Shown here: piece after piece, positions 1 to 6,700 of the stretch
Layout: each line of letters begins with the position of its first letter
Numbering within the stretch: the first letter of the stretch is position 1
Assembly: GCA_023440865.1 (NCBI GenBank)
Contig: JAEXRM010000190.1
Coordinates: 1-9,909, forward strand
Direction of reading: 5' to 3'
Length of the DNA stretch: 9,909 nt
DNA from: Bacillota bacterium
Lineage (GTDB): Bacteria > Bacillota > Clostridia > DSM-8532
Notes under the pieces: model-generated
What the model was told of the DNA's origin: nothing
What the model saw: only the letters and a program-made list of their open reading frames with translations
Databases searched by the model: none
Position numbers and translations under genes: made by a program

Positions 1-211
1 GTGCCAGCATGCGGCAGAATGCACTGATTTCGCGGAAGGTCAAGCCCTGGGCCACCCGCTTCGCCTCGGACGGATCGACCGGCAGGCGCGCAAGCAGGGA
101 AAGGGCTTCCTCGTCAGAAACCCTTTCCTGCAACTCGTCATGCAAGGGAACCCGCTGCCGGAACCGTTCCAGCACACCGGCGAACTGCGGGAGCACAATC
201 GGGGATGTCAT
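1..211 (-). CDS. Unrecognised protein, N-terminal 70 codons only (runs off left edge)
   Basis: An open frame starts at the ATG at 211 and continues without a stop to the window edge. The visible residues begin MTSPIVLPQFAGVLERF and end near REISAFCRMLA. They are mostly predicted helical and charged, with no signal peptide and no membrane helix in this part, which suggests a cytoplasmic protein or domain. A purine-rich GGAGAGAGG lies just upstream (its GAGAGG is 9 bases from the ATG) and supports this start. An ATG five bases earlier hits a stop after two codons. The frame is open further upstream into the previous gene, so a GTG or TTG start before 211 cannot be excluded, but those have no comparable ribosome site. 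It lies 103 bases downstream of the ZorA-like gene on the same strand and may be co-transcribed with it. The N-terminus does not look like a MotB/ZorB partner, which would carry an early membrane helix. No family is recognised. Confidence 0.7.
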   Translation of the reverse strand, partial: MTSPIVLPQFAGVLERFRQRVPLHDELQERVSDEEALSLLARLPVDPSEAKRVAQGLTFREISAFCRMLA

Positions 212-314
212 GGCATGCCGCCTCTCTCCTGGGATGAATCGGTGCAAGGTGACGGACTGTGATCTTCCCTGGCGGAAAACATCGGTCACCAGCGAAGCGC
301 CGGTCGGAAAGCAA

Positions 315-2819
315 TTACTGCCTCCGTCCGCCGCCCATGCGCTCGAGCGTGTCCGGCAGCGCCTCCACCGATTCCTCGATGCGCACGCCCAGCTCGGTCA
401 TGCGGTGCACGACCTCGGCCATGCCCTTGTCGAACTCGGCGAACGTGCCTGTGACGCCTTCATGCAGGTGCGTGCTGAACTCGCCGACCGATTCCTTCAG
501 GCCCTTGTTCAGTTCGGCCAGGTCGATGCCCATGTCCTTGATGTAGAGGCTGAGCGTGCGTGTCTGTTCCTCCACGGCGTCCATGAGCTGCCGGGTCTGC
601 TGGGACTGGGCCAGCAGCGCCTCCTGGTTGCCGTCGCGCATCTGCGTGAGGCTGGCGTCCGACATTTCCGTGAACTTGCCGATGGCGCCCTCCATCGCGA
701 AGCGCATGTCGCTGATGAGCGCCTCCGTATTGCCCTCGGTGCGCGAGAAATACAGCTCGAACTCGCTGTGCAGCTGCTGGATGCGTTCTCCGAGCTTGTC
801 GATGATCTCCACGCTGTCGGTGAGGGTGGACCGCATGGTCTCGGCCATCGACGCCGTGAAGGCGTTGAACGCTTCCTTCATCTGGTCGGGCAGTAGCTGC
901 AGCAGGCCCCTGGCCTCGTCATGGAGCGAGGCGTAGAACGTGGCGGCATTCTCCTTCCACCCCTGCATCATCTTCTCGGATTGGCTTTCGAAGGCATGGA
1001 CCTGGCTGGCGGTCTGGCTTTCGAAGGCCCGGACCTGGGTTGCCGTCGTCTCGGTGAGCGTCTTGTTGGTCAGCGACAGCAGGTTGGCGTTCGTGCGGCC
1101 CTGGGCCTGCAGCTCCTGCGCCACCTCCTGGTTCTGTTTTTCGTATTTCGCAAACAGGGCCTGCGCCTCCGCGCCGAACCGGCCGGCCGTCTCGAGGTTC
1201 ATGGCCTGCGCCTGCTCCAAGGTCTCGGAAAGGTTAGTCCGCATGGCGTCGATCTGCGCCTTCATCGACGAGAACAGGGCTTCCGATTCCTGCCGCCGCT
1301 GCGCCGCGGCCATCTCGGATTCGATGCGGAACTCCTCGCGGGTCTGGTGCACGAACTCGCCCAGCGACGTCATGATGTCGGAGGAATAGGATTCTAGCCA
1401 CGTGCGGCCACTGCCGGAATAGGTCTCGAATTGCTGTTGCAGCTGGTCGGAGAAGCTCTGGAAGCTGGTTTTGAGATCGATGGCGTAGTCGGACAGGCCC
1501 GTGCGGATCTCCTCGGCATGGACCGCCAGCGAAGCCTGCAGGGACAGGGCGGCGTTGGTGGAGGCGGTGAGCCGTTCGTCGAACGTGGTGCGCAGCTGGT
1601 CGAACTTTTCCCCCGTTTCCCGCTGCAACCGGCCGGCCTGCTCGGCCAGCTCGATGGTCGCCACATTGGCGTTGGTTGTGGTTTCCGAGAGGATCTTGGA
1701 GGAGTTGAGGATGTCGTCGAGCAGGATGGTCGCCTCTCCGAAGCGCTCCATCAGCTTGATGTGGGTCTCGTTGAGGCTCTTGAGCAGGACTTCGTTGCGG
1801 TCGGCCGTCTCCCGGTTCTGCATGTGCGTGGTCTGCACATCCTGCGCGACCGTGTGCAGCGAGCCGACGATCTCCCGCATGCCGGCCGCCGACTTGTTGA
1901 CCTGGTCGGTCATGCCGGCCAGCTGCTTTGAGAGCAGGTCGCCGACTTCCTTGGTGAACAGGTTGAACAGCTGGTCCATGCGGTGCTGCTGGTCGTGCTG
2001 CAGCCGGGTGAGCACCGAGGTCTGCACGTCGGCCATCTTTTGAATGGAGGGTGCCAGATGGTGCTCGATCGAGGCATCGAAGCGGGAGCCCACTTCCAGG
2101 GCCAGCGTTTCGGTGGCGAAACCCGTCAGGGTTTTCTTGAGCTCCTCGGTCTGTTTCTTGAGGTTCTCGCTCTGCTCGTTTTGCATCAGGTACAGGGTTT
2201 GGATGAGGCTGTCGCGGCCGACGGGCGGCAGGCACTCCTTCAGTCGGGCCAGCATGTCCGTGTAGTCCTCCATGCAGGCTTCGAAGGTACGGGCGTCACG
2301 CCAGCGGTATTCGATTGAAATGGCGATGCCGATGGCAAGGGTCCCTGCCGCCATGCCGAGGATCATGTAGGGATTGAGCTGCGCGCCACCGCCGGCGATG
2401 AAGCCGGCCGCCGTGACGATGCAGGCGGACAGGGCGCCGCTCCAGGCGAGCCATTGCCCCGCCTCGACGGCGTTGCGGCGTTCGAGCGCCTCCTCGAGCA
2501 ACGGCTTCATGCGGAAGAACTCGTCGACATCAAGAAACGCCCGATGTCCGCCGATTTCGTTGAAATCGCGCATGCACTGCGCCCACCGGCGCTGCAGGGG
2601 CTCGTAGTTGATGGTCTTGAAGGCGCTTTCGATGGCGGGCACCTTGTCCACGCCCCCGCCCTTGATGCCCGACAGGTTCCTGATGACCGCGTTGGCCGCA
2701 CTGCGGAAGATGTTCGGCAGAAGCATGAGATACCGCCGGCGCAGCACCAGCAGGAACACGAGCATCAGGACAACGCAAAGAACAGCGGCGATTCCGGCAA
2801 CGAGTACTCCCGTCGGCAT
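315..2819 (-). CDS. Large membrane-anchored coiled-coil protein, ZorA/MotA-like layout
   Basis: The product has 834 residues. A strong hydrophobic helix (about 4-26) is followed by a soluble stretch to about 120. Two adjacent membrane helices follow (about 123-143 and 149-169, joined by a short GGGAQLNP turn), then about 650 residues of almost continuous helix rich in Gln, Glu, Ala, Leu and Thr. That layout of few membrane helices followed by a very long cytoplasmic helical tail is the layout of ZorA, the MotA-like proton-channel subunit of Zorya phage defence. Repeated segments naming a helix, Gln-rich linkers and an 'L-A-P-S-I' element (about 255-259) also recall ZorA tails. The usual MotA/TolQ/ExbB channel motifs are not obvious, so this is a similarity of architecture and not a firm family assignment. 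A generic coiled-coil or chemoreceptor-like signalling protein is the main alternative. The ATG at 2819 is chosen because GGAGG sits 7 bases upstream. A TTG at 2879 and an ATG at 2849 extend the frame but lack good ribosome sites. The gene follows lgt by 63 bases on the same strand. Confidence 0.85.
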   Translation of the reverse strand: MPTGVLVAGIAAVLCVVLMLVFLLVLRRRYLMLLPNIFRSAANAVIRNLSGIKGGGVDKVPAIESAFKTINYEPLQRRWAQCMRDFNEIGGHRAFLDVDEFFRMKPLLEEALERRNAVEAGQWLAWSGALSACIVTAAGFIAGGGAQLNPYMILGMAAGTLAIGIAISIEYRWRDARTFEACMEDYTDMLARLKECLPPVGRDSLIQTLYLMQNEQSENLKKQTEELKKTLTGFATETLALEVGSRFDASIEHHLAPSIQKMADVQTSVLTRLQHDQQHRMDQLFNLFTKEVGDLLSKQLAGMTDQVNKSAAGMREIVGSLHTVAQDVQTTHMQNRETADRNEVLLKSLNETHIKLMERFGEATILLDDILNSSKILSETTTNANVATIELAEQAGRLQRETGEKFDQLRTTFDERLTASTNAALSLQASLAVHAEEIRTGLSDYAIDLKTSFQSFSDQLQQQFETYSGSGRTWLESYSSDIMTSLGEFVHQTREEFRIESEMAAAQRRQESEALFSSMKAQIDAMRTNLSETLEQAQAMNLETAGRFGAEAQALFAKYEKQNQEVAQELQAQGRTNANLLSLTNKTLTETTATQVRAFESQTASQVHAFESQSEKMMQGWKENAATFYASLHDEARGLLQLLPDQMKEAFNAFTASMAETMRSTLTDSVEIIDKLGERIQQLHSEFELYFSRTEGNTEALISDMRFAMEGAIGKFTEMSDASLTQMRDGNQEALLAQSQQTRQLMDAVEEQTRTLSLYIKDMGIDLAELNKGLKESVGEFSTHLHEGVTGTFAEFDKGMAEVVHRMTELGVRIEESVEALPDTLERMGGGRRQ
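982..1040. repeat. 33-bp direct repeat inside the coiled-coil gene
   Basis: The 14-base string TGGCTTTCGAAGGC occurs at 982-995 and again at 1015-1028, exactly 33 bases apart, and similarity continues for about ten bases (GGACCTGG). In the protein it encodes two successive 11-residue units, each ending in AFESQ (about residues 594-613), consistent with heptad/hendecad coiled-coil duplication. The unit is a multiple of three, so copy number could change without breaking the frame. Confidence 0.8.
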
Positions 2820-2882
2820 GCAAGTTCCTCCAAATCCTTTTCCTGTGTTCATTGTAAGCCTCTGAGAGGTGGAGGGCAAGTG

Positions 2883-3671
2883 TTATGCCGGACCATCACC
2901 GCTGGAAGCCTGATGTCGCGACGCGGCGATACGCGACAGCAGGATGCCGCCGGCGACCAATATGGCTAGCGCATACCCGATGATGCCGAACCAGGGAGAA
3001 GCGCTCATCCGGATTGGCGTCTCGCGTAAAAAATGAAAAACAAACCGGCTGATCGCATACAGGGTGGCAAACCCGAAAAAGGGAATGCCACTTCCCCAAA
3101 GCTTCTTCAGCAGGAAAATGACGATCAGGCATCCCACAGCGCCAACAAACGCTTCATACAGTTGCACCGGATGGACCGGATCCGGATACGTGAGCAATGG
3201 AAATCGGACGCCGAGGATCGAATCCGTGGGAACTCCCATGCAACACCCGTTGAGAAAGCATCCCACCTTGTTGATGAGGATGCCGAACGCCCAACCGGGA
3301 GCCATGCAATCGAGGAATCTCCACACATCCATCCTGGCGATCCTTGCGAACAACCCAATCATGCACAAACCGACCACAAAACCGCCATACATCGTATAGC
3401 CGCCGGCGGATGGAATCAACGGGTTGATGCCGTTCACCCTGTAATGGTCATAGGCGAGCAGGAACCAGACCAGCCGGGACCCCGAAAGAACCGCGCACAT
3501 CAGCATGAACGGCGCCAGCAGCGCACGGCGACGCGTTGCGCCGTGCCTCCTGAGGAACCATGCCCCGATCAGGACAAAGGCGGCAGGATTCAGGAGAAGA
3601 TTGAACAGGACATAGGAGTCAAGATGGAGGTGTACCCCCTGTATGACCGTGTCGAACAGAACGATTCTCAT
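2883..3671 (-). CDS. lgt: Prolipoprotein diacylglyceryl transferase family protein (variant active site)
   Basis: Lgt enzymes in the membrane move a diacylglyceryl group from phosphatidylglycerol to the lipobox cysteine of prolipoproteins. The 262-residue product has the family's usual length and about seven hydrophobic helices. Family landmarks seen are SAGGYTMYGG (88-97), the signature loop NKVGCFLNGCCMG (134-146), HPVQLYE (167-173) and a late SRF...R segment (208-216). Two positions differ from the E. coli enzyme: the histidine before GG in the first motif (His103 there) is Tyr95, and the Arg of the GRxGNF loop (Arg143 there) appears as Lys135. From memory, Tyr and a Cys-containing loop are common in an Lgt subfamily outside Proteobacteria, so activity may be retained. 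The first in-frame ATG after an upstream TAG is at 3671. The ribosome site is poor (AAAAGGA about 15 bases away), so translation may be weak or coupled. It sits 69 bases after the lectin pilin and 63 before the ZorA-like gene. No lipobox protein was recognised in the window, so its substrate is unknown. Confidence 0.88.
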   Translation of the reverse strand: MRIVLFDTVIQGVHLHLDSYVLFNLLLNPAAFVLIGAWFLRRHGATRRRALLAPFMLMCAVLSGSRLVWFLLAYDHYRVNGINPLIPSAGGYTMYGGFVVGLCMIGLFARIARMDVWRFLDCMAPGWAFGILINKVGCFLNGCCMGVPTDSILGVRFPLLTYPDPVHPVQLYEAFVGAVGCLIVIFLLKKLWGSGIPFFGFATLYAISRFVFHFLRETPIRMSASPWFGIIGYALAILVAGGILLSRIAASRHQASSGDGPA

Positions 3672-3740
3672 CCGATTGCAACGCTATCCTTTTCTTGGAA
3701 TCATGCATGTCTTCATGTGTCTGACATCAATCGAACGGCA

Positions 3741-6614
3741 TCAACCGCCGCATCCGCCGCTGCTGTTCACCCGGACGGTGCAGGTGGCTGTATGACCACC
3801 ATCCTCGGTTCTGACAGTCACGGTGGCATTCCCGCTGCTCTTGGCTGTCACAAGGCCGGAAGACGACACCGTCAACACGCTGGTGTTCGACGACGTCCAG
3901 ATCAGGTTCCTGTTAGTCGCACCCGTCGGCGAGATGGTTGCTACCAGCGTGGTCGTCTCTCCGACCCGCATTTCACCGCTGGTATAGTTCAACGAGACCC
4001 CTGTGACCGGGATCTTGACCGTGATGGCGGATGTCGCCGTCTTGCCGCCATCAACCGTCGTCACCGTGATGGTCGCGCTTCCCGACCCAACCGCCGTGAC
4101 AAGGCCTGTTGTGGACACCGTGGCAACCGCGGGGTTGCTCGATGACCATGAAACCTCGCGGATGGTCGCATTCAACGGTTGAACGGTGGCTGTCAGCGCA
4201 ACCGTACCCCCTGCATTCACCGTCGCACTCGACGGGCTGAGCGACACGCCATTGACCGGCACCAGCACATGAACGATGCACTGGGCGGTATACCCGCCAT
4301 TCACGGTCGTAACCGTGATGGTTGCGGTTCCTTCGTTGAGCCCGCGAACCAGACCGCTGGCATTCACAGTGGCGACCGTGTTGTTGCTGGAGGTCCAGGT
4401 GACCCGTTTGTCTGCGGCTGAGGAAGGCAGCACGGTTTCAGTCAGGTCCTCGGTTGCGTTCATGTACAGGGCGGTTTCCGACTTGTTGAGCGTGACTCCG
4501 GTTGCACGTGTCGGAACAATGTGGACGGTGAGTACGGCGGGTACGGTCGGCGCACCCGTTGCGAAACCGGTCACCACATAATCGCCCACTGTATTGAATT
4601 GGATGGCATCCTTCGCATTGGCCGGCCAGGATATGCCGACATTCCGAACCGTGCCATTGGCCATCTGAGCCGCCGCGGTTGCGGGCAGCGCATATGCTGC
4701 GGGCAGCGTGCCGACATCGAGTGTTTCTTCAAGCGCATCCACGGACTGGATGCCGAGCACGGTCACCTCGAATACGGCCGTCTTTCCCGGCGCATCGACG
4801 GCGGCGGCCGTATAGCGCAACACACCCGGAACAGTTGGCGTGATGGTTTCTCCGGATGTATGGCCGTCACTCCAGTTCACCGCCACCTCGCGGTTCGTGC
4901 CGTTCGTCATGTTCGCGGTCATGGTCATCGGCAGGGAGAAGGCTTCCCCGACACCAACGACCGCGCTTGAGGAGCGCATCGAATAGATGGCGATGCTCGG
5001 GGCGATCGGATGGTACTTGTCGTCGAAATACTTGTAGACGGTATCCGCATCGGTGGCGGACAGCGCCTTTTCGTATATGGCGACTTCACCGATGTCGACG
5101 CGGGCGTTTCCGCCGACCCGGTCGCCACCAAGCTCCAGCACGCTGTCCGATGTGTTTTTCCAGATATTCGGCCCTGCTGTCCGCGACATCTCGTGAGCAA
5201 TGCCGTCATCGATCTGCAAGACAAGCTTCGAGTCCCCTTCCGAACTGTCGCCTACGGTGACACGCAGGACATGCCAGTCCCCGTCCAGTCCTTCCCCGGC
5301 ATCCGCCGCGAGCACATCGCTGGCTCCGGATTGGTCCACGATCCTGATGCCAAGCGTGTTGTCCGCAACCAGCCCCACGCGCCAGGAACGATTCATGGAT
5401 GCCGTATCGCCGATCTTCGCGATGAAGGACTTTCCGTTTGTCGTCTCGGTGGAGCGGAACGCCAGATACAGGGTGAAGCGACTAAAGTTCACAGTCGACT
5501 CGTTTGCGACCGACATCCGCTGTGACCCGGAGAACACCGCATATCGCGCAAAGGAATCATGCACGATGCCATCCGCTCCGAGGAATTGGCCGATCATCAT
5601 GCGCTTGAGTCCCGGCTGTGCCGCGGCAGCGGTTTGCACGGCCTCATTCGCATGCCCGCTGCCAAGCCCGATGCCCTCGGCGTCAAACCATCGCTGAACG
5701 AAAAGATCGGTCCCGGAACGGTGCAGTACGGTGGTGGTTCCGGAGTCCGATACATCGCTCTCATCGAGCATGGATGCATCGTAGTGCACACGCAGCTGAT
5801 CGGTCATCGGCAGCCCGGAAAGGAATACAGGCCTTGTGCTCTGCGTCGCATTGCCCATCTTGCCCGAGTTGCTTGCCGGTGTGACGTTATGGATGATGTG
5901 CCTGCCTGCGTATGAGGCCTGCAGCGCGGTAAGATCCTCACTGTTCTCTCCCGGAATCAGCACATAGTCATCCGGAAACCGAGGATAGACGCTGCCGGTC
6001 TCGATTTCGGCAGGGGCGACCCGGACGGGAATGTGGAAGCCCTCGCGGGAAACATACCACTTGTGGAGCAGATAGCGGTTCACACTGCCCGGATCGCTGA
6101 TCGTCGTGCTGGAGTCGACGTACAACCCGCCAAGATCCCAGTAGGAGACCGGGAATGTCGATGCGCCGCGTTTGAGCGTGACCGTGTCAGAGGTGACGCT
6201 CGCAACCGCAAAGTCCTGGGGCCGGTCGTCCGCGACCATCGTGTAGAGCGTCCGGTTCGAGCCTGCCGCCAGGGGAGGATCGTTGATGACGGTTTCACGT
6301 TCGTATGCCTTGACGGTCCGAAGATATCCCTGTGCAGGCGGATACTCGTCGAACAGCGTGATGCTGACCTCTCCCGTCAGGGCAGTGCCGGCTTCAACCG
6401 ACTGCTTGACCGATTCGATCTCACGCTCCATCTTCTGCTGGGCGGCAAAGGTATCTTTCGTCATCTTGCGCATCTTTGTCATCATGGAGAACTGGCCGGC
6501 CATTGCCGCCAGAAAGCCCATGGCAATGATGCCCAGCAATGCGATGGCCACAATGATCTCCACCAGTGTGAAACCCTGTTGTCTTGCGGTATGGGTCCGT
6601 TTGCAGCGGTTCAT
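3741..6614 (-). CDS. Giant modular type IV prepilin: LamG/ConA-like lectin domain plus Ig-like stalk
   Basis: About 957 residues from the chosen start. The positions given here count from the longer ATG at 6629. A class III signal peptide reads RQQG^FTLVE, cleaved after Gly19, with Glu24 at +5 of the mature pilin, followed by the hydrophobic pilin helix (to about 45). A pilin-like globular part runs to about 215. Residues about 280-540 resemble a LamG/concanavalin A-like jelly roll: VHYDAS start, FTLYLAFRS, WRVGLV, DWHVLRVTVG, and a closing IGEVAIYEKALSATDAD followed by a KYF..KYH helix. Two Big_4-like Ig domains follow (about 546-625 and 627-705), then three Big_2-like Ig domains of 83 residues, each with WxSSN. 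The end is Gly/Cys-rich (SSGGCGG). Such a protein would be processed by prepilin peptidase, enter the pilus (probably at its tip) and bind glycans or other ligands. The ATG at 6614 is preferred because GGAGATGA lies just upstream; the ATGs at 6629 and 6623 lack a usable site. It follows the vWA pilin by 76 bases. Confidence 0.93.
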   Translation of the reverse strand: MNRCKRTHTARQQGFTLVEIIVAIALLGIIAMGFLAAMAGQFSMMTKMRKMTKDTFAAQQKMEREIESVKQSVEAGTALTGEVSITLFDEYPPAQGYLRTVKAYERETVINDPPLAAGSNRTLYTMVADDRPQDFAVASVTSDTVTLKRGASTFPVSYWDLGGLYVDSSTTISDPGSVNRYLLHKWYVSREGFHIPVRVAPAEIETGSVYPRFPDDYVLIPGENSEDLTALQASYAGRHIIHNVTPASNSGKMGNATQSTRPVFLSGLPMTDQLRVHYDASMLDESDVSDSGTTTVLHRSGTDLFVQRWFDAEGIGLGSGHANEAVQTAAAAQPGLKRMMIGQFLGADGIVHDSFARYAVFSGSQRMSVANESTVNFSRFTLYLAFRSTETTNGKSFIAKIGDTASMNRSWRVGLVADNTLGIRIVDQSGASDVLAADAGEGLDGDWHVLRVTVGDSSEGDSKLVLQIDDGIAHEMSRTAGPNIWKNTSDSVLELGGDRVGGNARVDIGEVAIYEKALSATDADTVYKYFDDKYHPIAPSIAIYSMRSSSAVVGVGEAFSLPMTMTANMTNGTNREVAVNWSDGHTSGETITPTVPGVLRYTAAAVDAPGKTAVFEVTVLGIQSVDALEETLDVGTLPAAYALPATAAAQMANGTVRNVGISWPANAKDAIQFNTVGDYVVTGFATGAPTVPAVLTVHIVPTRATGVTLNKSETALYMNATEDLTETVLPSSAADKRVTWTSSNNTVATVNASGLVRGLNEGTATITVTTVNGGYTAQCIVHVLVPVNGVSLSPSSATVNAGGTVALTATVQPLNATIREVSWSSSNPAVATVSTTGLVTAVGSGSATITVTTVDGGKTATSAITVKIPVTGVSLNYTSGEMRVGETTTLVATISPTGATNRNLIWTSSNTSVLTVSSSGLVTAKSSGNATVTVRTEDGGHTATCTVRVNSSGGCGG
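3762..4508 (-). repeat. Three tandem 249-bp units encoding Big_2 Ig-like domains
   Basis: The three units lie at 4260-4508, 4011-4259 and 3762-4010, each of exactly 83 codons. The Trp of the WxSSN motif recurs at residues 745, 828 and 911 (83 apart each time), and GVxL..S starts recur at 711, 794 and 877. The second and third units both open with a Pro-Val-(Asn/Thr)-Gly-Val-Ser-Leu segment. The DNA is diverged but shares patches such as ACCGTGATGGT. Cys784 of the first unit and Cys950 of the third fall on the same strand position, where the middle unit has Ser. Big_2 (BID_2) domains commonly form rigid stalks in bacterial surface adhesins. Confidence 0.9.
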
Positions 6615-6686
6615 GTGATTCATCTCCATTGGCGTGATGCGTTTTGCTCGTCATTGTATCAACAGCGTGGCGGTTGCCTGCATGAT

Positions 6687-6700
6687 CCGCTTACAAGCGG
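6687..6700. repeat. Short palindrome over the stop codon of the vWA pilin gene
   Basis: CCGCTTACAAGCGG is a 6-bp inverted repeat with a 2-base centre; as RNA it would form a 5-bp stem with a UGUA loop on the transcribed strand. It overlaps the TAA that ends the vWA pilin gene. There is no T-run after it, so it is not an intrinsic terminator. It could slightly stabilise the upstream message end or be chance. Confidence 0.35.

Noticed and set aside
212..314. Possible terminator between the ZorA-like gene and the partial gene
   Set aside because: Only a 6-bp GGTGAC/GTCACC pair with a loop of over 30 bases is present, with no T-run on either strand.
9..896. 295-codon open frame on the plus strand
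   Set aside because: It lies opposite the partial gene and the coiled-coil gene, has no ribosome site or recognisable domain, and its Arg/Leu/His-rich composition is that of an antisense shadow of GC-rich coding DNA.
1234..2235. 333-codon open frame on the minus strand
   Set aside because: It is an alternative frame inside the coiled-coil gene, with a Pro/Arg/His-rich translation typical of a shifted frame.
2820..2879. Upstream starts (TTG 2879, ATG 2849) for the coiled-coil protein
   Set aside because: The ATG at 2819 has a perfect GGAGG at 7-base spacing and places the membrane helix right at the N-terminus; the extension itself contains that ribosome site.
3033..4145. 370-codon open frame on the plus strand
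   Set aside because: It runs antisense across lgt and the Ig repeats of the lectin pilin, both clearly coding on the minus strand; the translation is low-complexity and Arg/His-rich.
3762..4508. CRISPR-like or mobile repeat array
   Set aside because: The periodicity is fully explained by tandem Ig-like domains in one reading frame, and the unit length is 249 bp.
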